Shown here in pieces: positions 45,601 to 54,655 of a stretch of 64,000 nucleotides of DNA; positions within the stretch are counted from its first letter, which is position 1, and each line of letters opens with the position of its first letter. Made by a program: the position numbers and the translations under genes. The DNA is from Oceanospirillaceae bacterium. Its GTDB lineage: Bacteria > Pseudomonadota > Gammaproteobacteria > Pseudomonadales > Litoribrevibacteraceae. The stretch is from the NCBI GenBank assembly GCA_015665455.1, contig JADFAD010000001.1:186001-250000 (forward strand). The letters run 5' to 3'. The notes under the pieces are model-generated. The model had not been told where the DNA came from. It saw only the letters and a list, made by a program, of their open reading frames with translations, and did no database searches.

Positions 45601-45771
45601 ATAGGGACTTGCGCCAGCCCAAGTGGTTCTGATGGATATTTGAGGCTGCTCAACATCAGGGGTAAGTTGAACTGGAAGCTCTAACAAACTTACGATGCCA
45701 AACATAACCACTAAAATGACGGCGGAGATGGTCGCTACAGGGTGACGAATGGATTGACTGATTAATGACAT
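42667..45771 (-). CDS. RND efflux pump permease
   Basis: A 1034-residue inner-membrane proton-driven exporter of the AcrB/MexB superfamily. Twelve membrane helices are arranged as 1+5+1+5 with two large periplasmic loops. ISQSIRHPVATISAVILVVMFG is helix 1; GMLVDNSIVVLENIDRHRQMG is helix 4 with the proton-relay Asp; LMSALFSNYLYPFIILVSVPLA is in the second half. It lies 13 bases downstream of the adaptor gene and shares its transcript. The N-terminus PVQLTPDVEQPQISI is closer to multidrug-type than to heavy-metal pumps. No outer-membrane TolC-like gene is adjacent. Confidence 0.95.
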   Translation of the reverse strand: MSLISQSIRHPVATISAVILVVMFGIVSLLELPVQLTPDVEQPQISIRTTWAGASPYEIEKEIIEPQEEVLKSVQGLLLMESASYNDYGEITLTFKVGTSLNSANMLVSNKLNEVSSYPENALKPVISTSGADSSPIIWMMLKKTQEPYRDVRKERTFFENEVRAQLERVDGVGSLFVLGGTEEQMEVVVDATALANNQLTIEQLAQRIQRGNKTTSAGVQGISRRNYRIRTLAEFQSITDVEELPIRDDGFYRITVADIGHARIGYEPKTDAVLHNGMPMIIVGVKKESGANVLDLTQRVHSVVDELNETILAEQGLYFDWVYDQTPYINTAIDMVKSNLIVGALLAIIVLLLFLRSIASTITVAIAIPVSAMGTFIFLYLGDRSINVVSLAGISFAVGMLVDNSIVVLENIDRHRQMGKNAFQSALDGTTEVWGAVLASTVTTVAVFLPVLFIEEEAGQLFRDIAIAITASIVFSLVISITLIPTIIRRFYGRSQDKTGYEKPVKLHEGNAFVRAIMVLSQLTLRSGWTRLATVILFVAGSYLVTVGLLPKAEYLPQGNRNLILNILVPPPGYSVEKREQTSEYVYEELKPYIEEDDVNGMPKIKDLFFVSHDSLTLFGGLSEHETRAKELMPLFNQVMQSIPDMFGVSLQAGIFESGIGKGRSIEVNVSGTSNSDIIDAARVLYGTLSESIEGAQIRPMPSLEISYPEARIVPDRNKLLANGLDETSLGTYIDIIMDGRKISEYKPDGHKEIDLILRSDEHFVTSPEDILNKHIVNNFGQLVRIGDVASLTYSTGVPQINHRERKRTITLQVTPPETVPLQTALENITQSIVPSIKEKGLLDKVQISVGGNADKLTETRNALQWNFILAILITYLLMSALFSNYLYPFIILVSVPLAAAGGFVGLSLVNQFVAPQPFDILVMLGFVILVGTVVNNAILIVHQSLNNIRTHSMNGIDAILWSVRTRIRPIFMSTTTSLFGLFPLVIATGAGSEIYRGLGSVILGGLALSTLLTLFVIPALLAFFIHLEKSRK

Positions 45772-45784
45772 GATTCAACCGCCT

Positions 45785-46888
45785 TTATTGTGTGATTACA
45801 GGTTGATCTGGGCGGAGTCGGTCATTTCCTTTAATAATGACGAGGGTTTTATCGGTGATGAGGCCAGGCTTTACAGCAACTTTATCTCCATATCTGCCTG
45901 TGACGGTTACTGGGAGAATTTGTGCCTGAGTGGTGCTATCTTCGGCTGTTTTAACCGTATAAATAAACTCTTTTCCTTGATGCTGAACTAAGGCATCACG
46001 AGGAAAGGTGATTGCTTGTCGTTTATCTGAAGTAGCAATGGACACTTTTAATGACATATTTCGAATGAAGCCAGGCTGGTAACCTATCGCGACTTTGACA
46101 GGGACACTTTTAGTTCTTAGGTCTGCCACGGGGACTGTGCTGCTTAACGTACCTTGCAGTTGCAATTCAAGAGGGGAGATATTAACGGCTGTCTTGGTAC
46201 CTAGTTTAATGTAACGCACGTATCGTTCTGGAACACTCACCAGTGCAATGGTGTCATCAAGCTTAGCCAATGTAACGATTGGGTCTGCTTGGCCAAGCCA
46301 TTCACCGGGTTGTTTGTGTTTGGCGAGAATCAAACCGTCAAACTTTGCCATGATGTCACTTTTTCGGATTAAAATATTGAGCCGTTCTATTTGGTTGAGC
46401 AGTTTCTGTCGATTGGCTTGATTCGCCAGTAGGCTATATTCTAGATTTTCTAATGCTCTTCTGCTTTCAAAGCTGGTTTTTAGCAGCTTTTTAGAGCGTT
46501 TAATGTCTTTCTCTATTCGGCCTTGCTCCGCCTTTAACGCTTCAAGCTCTGATTCTTTCACTTTAATGTCTTGATGCAGAAGGTCAGTATTTAAGCGAGC
46601 GATCAGATCCCCTTTTTTTACAGAATCGCCCTCATCAAAATAGATCGCACTAATAATGCCTGTTTGCTCACTGGTGATTTGACTGCTCGAATTAAATTCA
46701 ATTATCCCCGGTATTTCTGTGGTGTCAGCTAGTTCTTCCAGTTGGACCTGTGTTGTAACTACCTTCGCTGGTGGCATTGATTGAGCTATAGTGTTTGCAG
46801 ATACAGAAGTGATGAGCAAACAAAAGAGGCCGTGAAATACGTTTTTAAGTTTTTGGCTGTGATCTTGAGCGTTGGTTTTGATGTTCAT
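45785..46888 (-). CDS. RND efflux periplasmic adaptor subunit
   Basis: A 367-residue membrane-fusion protein that links the RND permease to an outer-membrane channel. A signal-peptide-like segment ends near residue 35 (VSANTIAQ). IPGIIEFNSSSQITSEQTGIISAIYFDEGDSVKKGDLIARL is the first half of the lipoyl domain, followed by a coiled-coil hairpin (residues 110-165) and then the second lipoyl half (FDGLILAKHKQPGEWL). There is no lipobox. It is first in the operon; a dyad operator candidate lies at 46943. Confidence 0.93.
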   Translation of the reverse strand: MNIKTNAQDHSQKLKNVFHGLFCLLITSVSANTIAQSMPPAKVVTTQVQLEELADTTEIPGIIEFNSSSQITSEQTGIISAIYFDEGDSVKKGDLIARLNTDLLHQDIKVKESELEALKAEQGRIEKDIKRSKKLLKTSFESRRALENLEYSLLANQANRQKLLNQIERLNILIRKSDIMAKFDGLILAKHKQPGEWLGQADPIVTLAKLDDTIALVSVPERYVRYIKLGTKTAVNISPLELQLQGTLSSTVPVADLRTKSVPVKVAIGYQPGFIRNMSLKVSIATSDKRQAITFPRDALVQHQGKEFIYTVKTAEDSTTQAQILPVTVTGRYGDKVAVKPGLITDKTLVIIKGNDRLRPDQPVITQ

Positions 46889-46942
46889 AGTGATGGTTCT
46901 TTTATGAGTGCTAGCGAGATGCGCAGCCCTTGGATGATTAAT

Positions 46943-46959
46943 CCCTATATTTTATAGGG
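46943..46959 (-). promoter_or_regulatory. perfect dyad upstream of the RND adaptor gene
   Basis: CCCTATA and TATAGGG flank TTT, 55-71 bases upstream of the adaptor start. On the minus strand the right side contains TATAAAATATA, a possible -10 region, so the dyad would overlap the promoter. No regulator gene is adjacent. A repressor site is the simplest reading. Confidence 0.35.
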
Positions 46960-47043
46960 GATAGCCAGCGTAGAACAGTGAGAAAATTGATCGCTCGGAT
47001 GAGAATTTCTAATTTGAAGTATAGCGGAGAAATTTTGAACGAA

Positions 47044-47077
47044 AAAAAACCCGACCTTTTGCAAGATCGGGTTTTTT
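47044..47077 (-). terminator. intrinsic terminator of tRNA-Thr
   Basis: AAAAAACCCGA pairs with TCGGGTTTTTT (47044-47054 with 47067-47077) around a 12-base loop that can form a short inner stem. It starts six bases beyond the tRNA 3' end on the minus strand, and the stem ends in a T run. Confidence 0.88.
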
Positions 47078-47082
47078 AAATT

Positions 47083-47158
<76 letters not shown>

Positions 47159-47172
47159 GAAACTTGGTGAGC

Positions 47173-47200
47173 ATTATAGGTATAAAAAGAACGCTGTCTA
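47173..47200 (-). promoter_or_regulatory. sigma70 promoter of tRNA-Thr
   Basis: On the minus strand TAGACA (47195-47200) is followed after 16 bases by a perfect TATAAT (47173-47178). The tRNA begins 14 bases after the -10 box. Confidence 0.8.
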
Positions 47201-47445
47201 CTGTTTTTTAAAAACTTTTACGTTTTTATTTCAGATAAGTTAATTATTCTTTAGTTTTTGGTTAATCTTTGATCATTAACGTGTTTTTAGTCATTAGATA
47301 ACAACGAGTATCGTTTCAAGTGATCGCCTTATGTTAAGAAAGTCGTTAGAATGGCGGAAAATTATGTGATCAGATAATTACGATAAAAATGACACGCCAA
47401 GCTCGATGAATTTACTGAATCCCCCATTTGTTTAGTGGAACTTTC

Positions 47446-48858
47446 ATGGTGAGAAAATCGGACTCCAAGCACGTTGAAAAAATCCGAACAGGCAGTTTTG
47501 AACGAAAATATCTAATGGCAAAGGCAGGCATCGTTGCCAGTACTCGTTATGCGTCTAAAAGCGCGGGCGCCATGTTAAAAAGCCAAGATAAGCGTCGTAA
47601 GGCTCATAAAAGGGCGCTTGCTCAAGAAGCCAATTACCTTGTGGAAGAGCTCGGTAAGCTTAAAGGCAGTGTTGTAAAGATTGGCCAAATGATGGCGCTT
47701 TATGGTGAGTTATTTTTACCTAAAGAAATAACCGATGCATTGCATACCCTCGAAGAAGACACGACTCCGGTTGCTTGGACAACAATACATCACGCCTTAG
47801 TAAAAGAGTTAGGTGCCGAACGTCTTACTGAGTTGGACATTGATCCCGTGCCAATTGGTGCAGCGTCTCTTGGTCAAGTGCACAGGGCTACTCGACTCTC
47901 AGATGGCCGTCAATTGTGTTTAAAGGTCCAATATCCTGGTATTGCAGAAGCAATTGACTCAGATTTAAGTTCTGTTGCAACGCTGATTAAGATGACCAGA
48001 ACCGTCAAAATGGGACGGGATTTTGATCAGTGGTTTAATGAGATTCGATTCATGATGCACCGAGAAGTGGATTATCATGAAGAATTTCATACAACTCGTA
48101 AGTTTGGTCGCTTGCTTTCTGATGACCCTCGTTATGTTGTACCGGAAGTTTTTGATCGTTACTCCACAGGAACGGTACTGTGTACTTCGTACGAAGAAGG
48201 ACACAACGTATCGAGCGATGCTGTTTTAGGCTTGGCTCTGGAAAGGAGGAATAACTTAGCTCGATGGTCTCTTGACTTATTATTGAAGGAATTATTTGTC
48301 TGGAAAGAAATGCAGACCGATCCTAACTTTGGTAACTATCGCATTCGTTTAGGTTCTGATGGTCAACCGGATCAACTTGTGTTGTTGGATTTTGGTGCGG
48401 TTAGGTCTTTTGATGATTCCATCATGATGCCCGTCCAGTTAATGATTAAGGGCGGATATTTACGAGATAAGAAAAAAGTCCTTGAAGGGGCGGTTGCTGT
48501 AAATTTCATGCAGCCTCACTTTCCGCCGAAAGTCTTAAATGCTTTTACAGACATTGTTTATGATTTGGTTGAGCCTGTTGCCAGTGGTAAGAACCCTCCA
48601 CCTGCATTTGCTTTAAATCAGTACGGTGATTACTGCTGGGTTGAAAGTGATTTACCCGCACGCGTCGCTCGTAAAGCAGCAATCTCTGCCATTTCGAAAC
48701 ACTTTAATATGCCTCCAAAAGAGTTTTTATTTCTGCAGCGTAAACTCGTTGGTGTGTACACTATGATCTCTGTCTTGAAGGCTGAGTTTAATGGGCAGGA
48801 AGTCTTCGATCTGTATTTCGAAGGCCTTGCTGATTCGATAGACTCAGAAGCTTCTTAA
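47446..48858 (+). CDS. ABC1/UbiB-family atypical kinase-like protein
   Basis: A 470-residue protein of the AarF/ADCK/UbiB family, usually linked to ubiquinone or other lipid metabolism. Family landmarks are KGSVVKIGQMM (the KxGQ helix, near residue 73), the Ala-rich loop AASLGQVHRA, the invariant Lys in LCLKVQYPG, the QTDPNFGN catalytic loop and DFGAVRSF as the metal DFG. It lacks the C-terminal membrane helices of UbiB and is not near other ubiquinone genes, so it is better called an ABC1-domain protein. GGAA precedes the ATG. A hairpin overlaps the stop codon. Confidence 0.9.
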   Translation: MVRKSDSKHVEKIRTGSFERKYLMAKAGIVASTRYASKSAGAMLKSQDKRRKAHKRALAQEANYLVEELGKLKGSVVKIGQMMALYGELFLPKEITDALHTLEEDTTPVAWTTIHHALVKELGAERLTELDIDPVPIGAASLGQVHRATRLSDGRQLCLKVQYPGIAEAIDSDLSSVATLIKMTRTVKMGRDFDQWFNEIRFMMHREVDYHEEFHTTRKFGRLLSDDPRYVVPEVFDRYSTGTVLCTSYEEGHNVSSDAVLGLALERRNNLARWSLDLLLKELFVWKEMQTDPNFGNYRIRLGSDGQPDQLVLLDFGAVRSFDDSIMMPVQLMIKGGYLRDKKKVLEGAVAVNFMQPHFPPKVLNAFTDIVYDLVEPVASGKNPPPAFALNQYGDYCWVESDLPARVARKAAISAISKHFNMPPKEFLFLQRKLVGVYTMISVLKAEFNGQEVFDLYFEGLADSIDSEAS

Positions 48859-48875
48859 CGAAGCTTCTGTGTTTT
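48845..48875 (+). terminator. terminator overlapping the ABC1 gene stop codon
   Basis: CAGAAGCTTC and GAAGCTTCTG form a perfect 10-bp stem around TTAAC, which contains the TAA stop codon. TGTTTTATC follows. The coding end thus doubles as terminator, before the convergent SpoIIAA-like gene. Confidence 0.7.
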
Positions 48876-48902
48876 ATCTATGATGAGAGACAGTCTAAAC
48901 GT

Positions 48903-49301
48903 TTACCAAAGGTTTTGTTTTTCTTCTTTAAGCCATGAAATGGCGGTATCCATATCTTCAAAGTATTTGGCCTCTCCAGAGATAAACCAAGTACCAATTT
49001 TAGCCGCATATTCTTGCCATGTTTTATTGCCGTAGATGGCAATTTTTGCAAACTCATTTCCGTGTTTCATGCCAAGTTTTAAATCGTCCCAGGCAGCCCG
49101 AAGTTCCCAACCCTCTAATTCAGACGCATCCACAAAGACATTAATGTAAGGGTGTTCGATGCCTTTGACTGCGGAGTCGAGCATGGGGGTGATCTTTTCG
49201 TAATCTTTGTGAGTAAGCTTACCCTGTATTTTAAGTGTGAAGAGTATTTCTTCACTCATTTTTTCTAAACCGACTGAAATACCGTGATTAATTGTGTTCA
49301 T
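48903..49301 (-). CDS. SpoIIAA-like (STAS/SpoIIAA-like fold) protein
   Basis: A 132-residue cytoplasmic protein of the SpoIIAA-like family. EEILFTLKIQGKLTHKDYEKITPML is the typical first strand-helix, and INVFVDASELEGWELRAAWDDLKLG with FAKIAIYGNKTWQEYAAKIG and EDMDTAISWL follow the family order. Members are small, single-domain proteins of unclear role, possibly binding lipids or hydrophobic ligands. The ATG giving MNTINHGI is chosen; ATG codons 81 bases upstream (49382) and 42 bases downstream (49259) are alternatives. It converges with the ABC1 gene. Confidence 0.83.
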   Translation of the reverse strand: MNTINHGISVGLEKMSEEILFTLKIQGKLTHKDYEKITPMLDSAVKGIEHPYINVFVDASELEGWELRAAWDDLKLGMKHGNEFAKIAIYGNKTWQEYAAKIGTWFISGEAKYFEDMDTAISWLKEEKQNLW

Positions 49302-49494
49302 GATCCGATACTCAAAACGTAGGTGGAGATGAATTGATTTATTACCAAAAACCTCACTCTTAAATATAGATGTGGAATTCAAAACTTGGAGAGATATACA
49401 TCAAAAAAAATTAAACATCACTGTTTGTACTGGCGCTCGACAGTTAGAATGTTGTCCAACCCGTTAATCACCCGTTTTTGAGGTTTTGCATTGC

Positions 49495-51324
49495 ATGCTG
49501 AGTTTCTTCGAGAAGCTAATTAACCCCTTTCCTGTTGAAGAGCCTAATCAACCACCATCCACCTTATTTTCTTATTGCAGACATCATATTAAGGGCATGG
49601 AAATCCCACTGCTGTTAATGGCTGTTTTCTCGGCACTGCTTGCTGTGGCAGAGGTATTTTTATTTGGATTCATGGGAGACATGGTCGATTGGTTATCCAC
49701 GGAGACGCCCGCTACTTTATTTGATGTGCATGGTGATGCTTTGGTGAAGGCGGCCGTTTTATTGCTTATTGGTTTGCCTGTCTTGGTCATTCTCCATGCT
49801 GCGTTTCTTCATTTGGCGTTATTAGGAAACTTCCCTATGCAAATACGATGGATGTCCCATCGATATTTGTTAAAGCAAAGTATGTCGTTTTATCAAAATG
49901 ACTTTGCTGGTCGCATTGCGACGAAAGTCATGCAAACGTCATTGGCCGTGCGTGAAACGGTCATGAAACTATTGGACGTGATGGTTTATGTTGGCGTTTA
50001 TGCAATCTCTATTCTGGTGCTGGTGGCACAAGCGGATTACCGATTGATGATTCCCATCATTGGGTGGTTATTTTCATACTCGGCTGTGCTCTATTTTTTC
50101 ATTCCGAGATTAAAAAGAATATCTACGGATCAAGCGGATGCTCGTGCGGAAATGACGGGCCGTGTTGTTGATAGTTACACCAATATAGCAACGGTAAAGT
50201 TGTTTTCGCACAGCCAACGAGAAGCATCTTATGCCAAAGAAGGCATGAACGGTTTTCTTCAAACGGTGTATAAGCAGATGCGTTTTGCCACAGGCCTAAG
50301 TTTCTGCGTCAATGCGATCAACTATTTATTAATATTCTCCCTGTCCGTTTTGGGTATTTGGTTGTGGATGGATAACTTAGTTTCTGCGGGGGTGATTGCT
50401 GTTTCTGTCAGTTTAGCTTTACGTTTGAATGGCATGTCGCAATGGATCATGTGGGAAATTTCGGCTCTGTTTGAAAATATTGGTACGGTCGCAGATGGCA
50501 TTTCTACGTTGTCGCAGCCACAAGAAGTATTGGATAACCCGGGTGCGCCAGAACTTAAGGTGACGCAGGGTGACATTAAGTTTAATCATATTGGTTTCCA
50601 TTATGGAAAGAAGAGCGGTGTGATTGATGATTTGGATCTTCACATCAAGCCAGGTGAGAAAGTGGGCTTGGTTGGAAGGTCTGGTGCGGGTAAGTCCACT
50701 CTTGTGAATTCTTTGATGCGGTTTCATGATTTAGCGAAAGGAGAAATTTTAATCGACGGTCAGGACATTCGATCTGTACAGCAAGAAAGCTTACGTTCTC
50801 AGATTGGTATGGTCACACAAGATACGTCGTTACTTCATCGTTCCGTTAGAGAGAATATTCTATACGGACATCCTACTGCGTCAGATGAAGACATGATCAA
50901 TGCCACGCGTAACTCAGAGGCCTATGAATTCATTCAGACATTGACCGATCAAGAAGGCCGAATAGGGTTTGATGCCAAAGTGGGTGAACGAGGCGTAAAA
51001 CTGTCAGGAGGCCAGCGCCAACGAATAGCCATATCTCGTGTCTTACTGAAGGATGCACCCATATTAATTCTTGATGAAGCCACCTCTGCCTTGGATTCTG
51101 AGGTTGAGGCTGCGATCCAACAAAGTTTATTAAAATTAATGGAGAACAAAACAGTGATTGCAATTGCCCACCGTCTCTCAACGATTGCTGCGATGGATCG
51201 TCTTATTGTCTTGGACGATGGGAAAATCGTAGAGCAGGGCACGCATACTGAATTGGTGACTCTAGGCGGTATTTATGCGCAGTTATGGGCTCATCAAACG
51301 GGTGGCTTTATTGGTGAGGATTGA
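49495..51324 (+). CDS. ABC transporter, fused permease and ATPase (exporter type)
   Basis: A 609-residue half-transporter working as a dimer in the inner membrane. Six helices lie in residues 30-325. The ATPase domain has Walker A GRSGAGKST at about residue 396, Q-loop MVTQDTSLL, signature LSGGQRQRIAISRVLL, Walker B ILILDEATSALD and the switch His in IAHRLSTI. It belongs to the ABCB/MsbA-like exporter group; substrates could be lipid, peptide or drug. The ATG at 49495 is preceded by a TTG nine bases earlier in frame. Its stop is 33 bases from that of the convergent chemoreceptor gene. Confidence 0.93.
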   Translation: MLSFFEKLINPFPVEEPNQPPSTLFSYCRHHIKGMEIPLLLMAVFSALLAVAEVFLFGFMGDMVDWLSTETPATLFDVHGDALVKAAVLLLIGLPVLVILHAAFLHLALLGNFPMQIRWMSHRYLLKQSMSFYQNDFAGRIATKVMQTSLAVRETVMKLLDVMVYVGVYAISILVLVAQADYRLMIPIIGWLFSYSAVLYFFIPRLKRISTDQADARAEMTGRVVDSYTNIATVKLFSHSQREASYAKEGMNGFLQTVYKQMRFATGLSFCVNAINYLLIFSLSVLGIWLWMDNLVSAGVIAVSVSLALRLNGMSQWIMWEISALFENIGTVADGISTLSQPQEVLDNPGAPELKVTQGDIKFNHIGFHYGKKSGVIDDLDLHIKPGEKVGLVGRSGAGKSTLVNSLMRFHDLAKGEILIDGQDIRSVQQESLRSQIGMVTQDTSLLHRSVRENILYGHPTASDEDMINATRNSEAYEFIQTLTDQEGRIGFDAKVGERGVKLSGGQRQRIAISRVLLKDAPILILDEATSALDSEVEAAIQQSLLKLMENKTVIAIAHRLSTIAAMDRLIVLDDGKIVEQGTHTELVTLGGIYAQLWAHQTGGFIGED

Positions 51325-51356
51325 GTTGTCCAAGCCGGAATGTATGCCGTTTTTGT

Positions 51357-53240
51357 TTAAACCTTAAAAATGTTAAGCCTATTTTCTTGTTGGCTTGCTT
51401 GATCTTCCATCTGTTGGCAATGTTGAGTCTGTTCTTCTGCGCCATCGGCAACGGTTTGACTGATATCCCTGATGTTCGTTGTATTCCGATTAATTTCTTC
51501 GGTTGTTGCGCTTTGTTGTTCTGCGGCAGCAGCGATTTGAATGTTCATATCTGAGATCTCAGAAATTCGTTCTCTGATGGCTTGAAGTGCTTCGTTTGCT
51601 TGACCTGAAATATCGCGAGTCTGATTGGCCATTTCTTTGCTGTGATTGATTTTCTGCTCTGCTTGTTTCACACCGGATTGAAGCTGGTTAATCATGCTCT
51701 GGATTTCTTCGGTTGACTGTTGTGTTCTTGACGCAAGTGCTCTTACTTCATCAGCGACGACTGCAAAGCCTCTGCCTTGTTCGCCCGCTCGTGCGGCTTC
51801 AATGGCTGCATTGAGTGCAAGCAAGTTGGTTTGCTCTGCGATGCCAGTAATGACGGATAAAATGGATTCTATATTATTACTGTATTCTGCAAGGTTATTG
51901 ATGGTTGCTACGGCTTCGTCCATGTCGGAAGAGAGTTGGTTAATGGCATGGGTGGTTTTCTCGACGACGTCTGAACCATGGGAAGCAGCGTCTTGTGCGG
52001 AAGAAGCGGAATCAGCCCCCGTTTGTGCATTATCAGCAACATCATGGGCGGTTGAAGACATTTCACTCATCGCTGTTGCTAATTGGTCCAGTTCTTCAAG
52101 CTGACGCTGTAAGCAATTTGATGCTTTCTGTGCTGCGTTGCTTGTTAGATTACTGTCATCTTTTACACCAGAGGACAGTGCTTTAATCTCAATAATCATT
52201 TCTTGTAAGTAACTGATGAAAACGTTGAACTGCTGGGAAACCTTGCCGAATTCATCATTGCTAGTGACGGGCAATCGTTCGGTTAAATCTCCTTCTCCAC
52301 GGTTTATTTCAGTCAAGGAGGTATGTAACTGTTGCAGCGGTTTCAATACTTGGGTCATTACCGCAAATAAAACGGCTGAACTGATCAAAACGCCTAAGAT
52401 TGCAGCAAATAAAGCTCTGATACCCAACGCATTTGCATCTTTCATGATGATGTCTTTGTTAACGACAACGCCGATCATCCAGTTTGTACCACGAAGGGTT
52501 GAAAGAGGGTGAAACGAAACAAGAGCAGTCTGGTGTTCCATTGAGATGGTTTGAAGCTCTTTAGTGAGTTTGGGTTGTTTAAGTGTGAAGAGTTTTGAAA
52601 CATTTAAGCCGTTTAGTTCGTTATCTGGGTGACTAATGACGGTACCGTTTTCGTTCAATAAGAAGGTGTAACCTGCGCCGCCAAAGTTAATAGTGTTTAC
52701 TGCATCTGAAACCGTTTTAAGACTTAAGTCGCCGCCGAATGCCCCTTTGAATGCGCCCTTGTTAGAGAAATTAGCAACGACAGAGATCAGTATTTCACCA
52801 GAGGACGCATCAGCGTATGGATCTGTTAATGCCGCTTTACCGTTCGCAGCTTTGGCAACGTTGTACCAAGGGCGTTTGCGTGCATCCCAGTTTGTTGGAT
52901 TCCAAGTTTTATCGTTGGTGATGGCTTTTCCGTCAGTATCCAGCCCTCCAAACATTAATAAGAATTCACTTTTAAGAATGGGCTGGTCGAACGCATCTTG
53001 AATACGCTCGGGGCTGAAACTGCTGTCGATGTCTTGAGCCACAAGATCGATCAGATGGAGTTTCCCGTTTAGCCAATTGGCAACCTGAAACCCTAACGCT
53101 GAACTGGTTTCATTGATATTGTTTTCAGCTTTTTGATACAGGCTATCTCGAACGGTAACGTATTGAGTCCAAGATAGGACGCTAATGACCAATAAAATGA
53201 TAATGGCAGAGATTAAAGCGATTTTATGGGCGACTTTCAT
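51357..53240 (-). CDS. methyl-accepting chemotaxis protein with dCache sensor
   Basis: A 627-residue chemoreceptor. A first membrane helix (about 7-27) precedes a periplasmic dCache_1 domain (about 35-275). The segment [11 protein letters not shown] with later DPYADASSG matches the Arg-x-Trp-Tyr ... Asp pattern of amine/amino-acid-binding dCache domains. A second helix near 278-300 is followed by HAMP and the signalling hairpin, whose tip has the [18 protein letters not shown] segment and [12 protein letters not shown]. No C-terminal NWETF-type CheR pentapeptide is present. Amino-acid sensing is an inference from the motif. Confidence 0.95.
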   Translation of the reverse strand: MKVAHKIALISAIIILLVISVLSWTQYVTVRDSLYQKAENNINETSSALGFQVANWLNGKLHLIDLVAQDIDSSFSPERIQDAFDQPILKSEFLLMFGGLDTDGKAITNDKTWNPTNWDARKRPWYNVAKAANGKAALTDPYADASSGEILISVVANFSNKGAFKGAFGGDLSLKTVSDAVNTINFGGAGYTFLLNENGTVISHPDNELNGLNVSKLFTLKQPKLTKELQTISMEHQTALVSFHPLSTLRGTNWMIGVVVNKDIIMKDANALGIRALFAAILGVLISSAVLFAVMTQVLKPLQQLHTSLTEINRGEGDLTERLPVTSNDEFGKVSQQFNVFISYLQEMIIEIKALSSGVKDDSNLTSNAAQKASNCLQRQLEELDQLATAMSEMSSTAHDVADNAQTGADSASSAQDAASHGSDVVEKTTHAINQLSSDMDEAVATINNLAEYSNNIESILSVITGIAEQTNLLALNAAIEAARAGEQGRGFAVVADEVRALASRTQQSTEEIQSMINQLQSGVKQAEQKINHSKEMANQTRDISGQANEALQAIRERISEISDMNIQIAAAAEQQSATTEEINRNTTNIRDISQTVADGAEEQTQHCQQMEDQASQQENRLNIFKV

Positions 53241-53479
53241 AAATTCCTTCCAAAAATTTCGGACTATTTCTGGATACTCCTTGGCTACATCAATTAAAGT
53301 GGTTTAATAACCGTATCTATCTAATATAGATTAGATATTGTTTCCTGGTAGGAAAAAATGCAGTAAGAAGAGAGAGGCATTTGAGATGCTGCGTATAGTG
53401 CCTCTATTATTGATATTTGAATATTGTCTGTTTTATAAAGCCTACAGAAGAATAGGGTTCAATCTCAAGGGGATGATTA

Positions 53480-54505
53480 ATGTCGGTACGGAGCAAAAGC
53501 ACAAAGGTAGCGGTACCTTTAATAACTGGGTTATTGATTCATGGTTCAGGCTATGCTGAGTCTGTAGACCCTAAGGATCAAGAAGCAGTAAACCGATGCA
53601 TTCTTAAGAGTGTTGAAATTGCAGGGCCTGATGTCACGGCGAAAAGCATACGTGATAATTGCAGCCGGATTGAATCGATTACTGAAGTTGAGGTCCCCAC
53701 TCGAGTGTTAGTGGAGAAAGCAACGGAAAACAATCCTTACTTAATTACGGCACACCGACAAAACTACATTTTACCTATTTCTTACATTGAAGCCCCAAAC
53801 CAAGCCCCTTATGAGGACAATAATTTCTATCCGGGTATCGACGACCCAGTGGAAAATGAAGAAGTTAAACTTCAACTAAGTATCAAGGTACCCTTAACCT
53901 ATTCAGACGTCTTTGTGCCTAATGATGCCGTATACTTTGGCTTCACATTGAAGTCTTTTTGGCAGTTTTATGCGAGCGATGTATCTTCGCCATTCAGGGA
54001 AACAAACTACCGACCAGAGATTTACTATGAAGCGCCAATCCCGAGTACTGTATGGGGTGGCACCGTCTTAACTCGCGTGGGAATCGAACATGAATCGAAC
54101 GGTCGTGGTGGCGATTTGAGTCGCAGTTGGAATCGTGTGTTTGCGGGTGTTGGTTTTGCTAAGAATGATTGGGCAGTGTACGTTCAACCGTGGTGGCGTA
54201 TCCCTGAGGATGAAAAAGATCTGGAGTCAGACCCCGATGGGGACGACAATCCAGACATTAATAAATATATGGGCTATTACGAATTATTCGGAGTGTACAA
54301 ACACGAAGATATCGAGTTTTCGGCGGCCAGCCGGTTTAACTGGGCGACAGGTTACGGCGCTATTGAAGCCGGAATGAGCTTTCCTTTGTATGGTCGACTG
54401 AAAGGCTTCGTGCAATATTTTAATGGCTATGGTGAGAGCTTAATTGATTATAACCATAAACAGCAGCGTATTGGTTTTGGGTTCTTGCTGACCGGAATCT
54501 TGTAA
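53480..54505 (+). CDS. pldA: outer-membrane phospholipase A
   Basis: A 341-residue phospholipase A1 (OMPLA) that hydrolyses misplaced phospholipids in the outer leaflet. A signal-like segment covers residues 1-27. The active-site block EHESNGRGGDLSRSWNR has His204 and Ser206; FNGYGESLIDYNHKQQRIGFG near the end matches the third conserved block and closing strands. AAGGGGA lies six bases before the ATG. About 70 extra residues between the signal and the barrel (with two Cys) extend it beyond E. coli PldA (289 residues). DSDPDGDDNPD in one loop could bind calcium, which OMPLA needs. Confidence 0.92.
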   Translation: MSVRSKSTKVAVPLITGLLIHGSGYAESVDPKDQEAVNRCILKSVEIAGPDVTAKSIRDNCSRIESITEVEVPTRVLVEKATENNPYLITAHRQNYILPISYIEAPNQAPYEDNNFYPGIDDPVENEEVKLQLSIKVPLTYSDVFVPNDAVYFGFTLKSFWQFYASDVSSPFRETNYRPEIYYEAPIPSTVWGGTVLTRVGIEHESNGRGGDLSRSWNRVFAGVGFAKNDWAVYVQPWWRIPEDEKDLESDPDGDDNPDINKYMGYYELFGVYKHEDIEFSAASRFNWATGYGAIEAGMSFPLYGRLKGFVQYFNGYGESLIDYNHKQQRIGFGFLLTGIL

Positions 54506-54558
54506 CTCAATTATTTACGACGTGAACCTACAAACTATACATTCCTAACATCTTTATG

Positions 54559-54590
54559 AAGCTCGTCTGGCACACATGCCAGATGAGCTT
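54559..54590. terminator. hairpin between convergent pldA and the TRAP-like permease gene
   Basis: A 14-bp stem AAGCTCGTCTGGCA / TGCCAGATGAGCTT (one G-U pair) around CACA. Neither side has a strong T run directly after, so it probably works as a shared but weak terminator. It lies 54 bases after pldA and 66 bases from the permease stop. Confidence 0.55.
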
Positions 54591-54655
54591 ATATGGCACT
54601 GTTTTAATTTGAACAATGTTCCTATTTAAACAACGTACCTATTTGAGGAATGGCT

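Noticed and set aside
53338..53559. A short open frame overlapping the start of pldA
   Set aside because: It runs out of frame into pldA and lacks a ribosome site; the pldA start has a good one.
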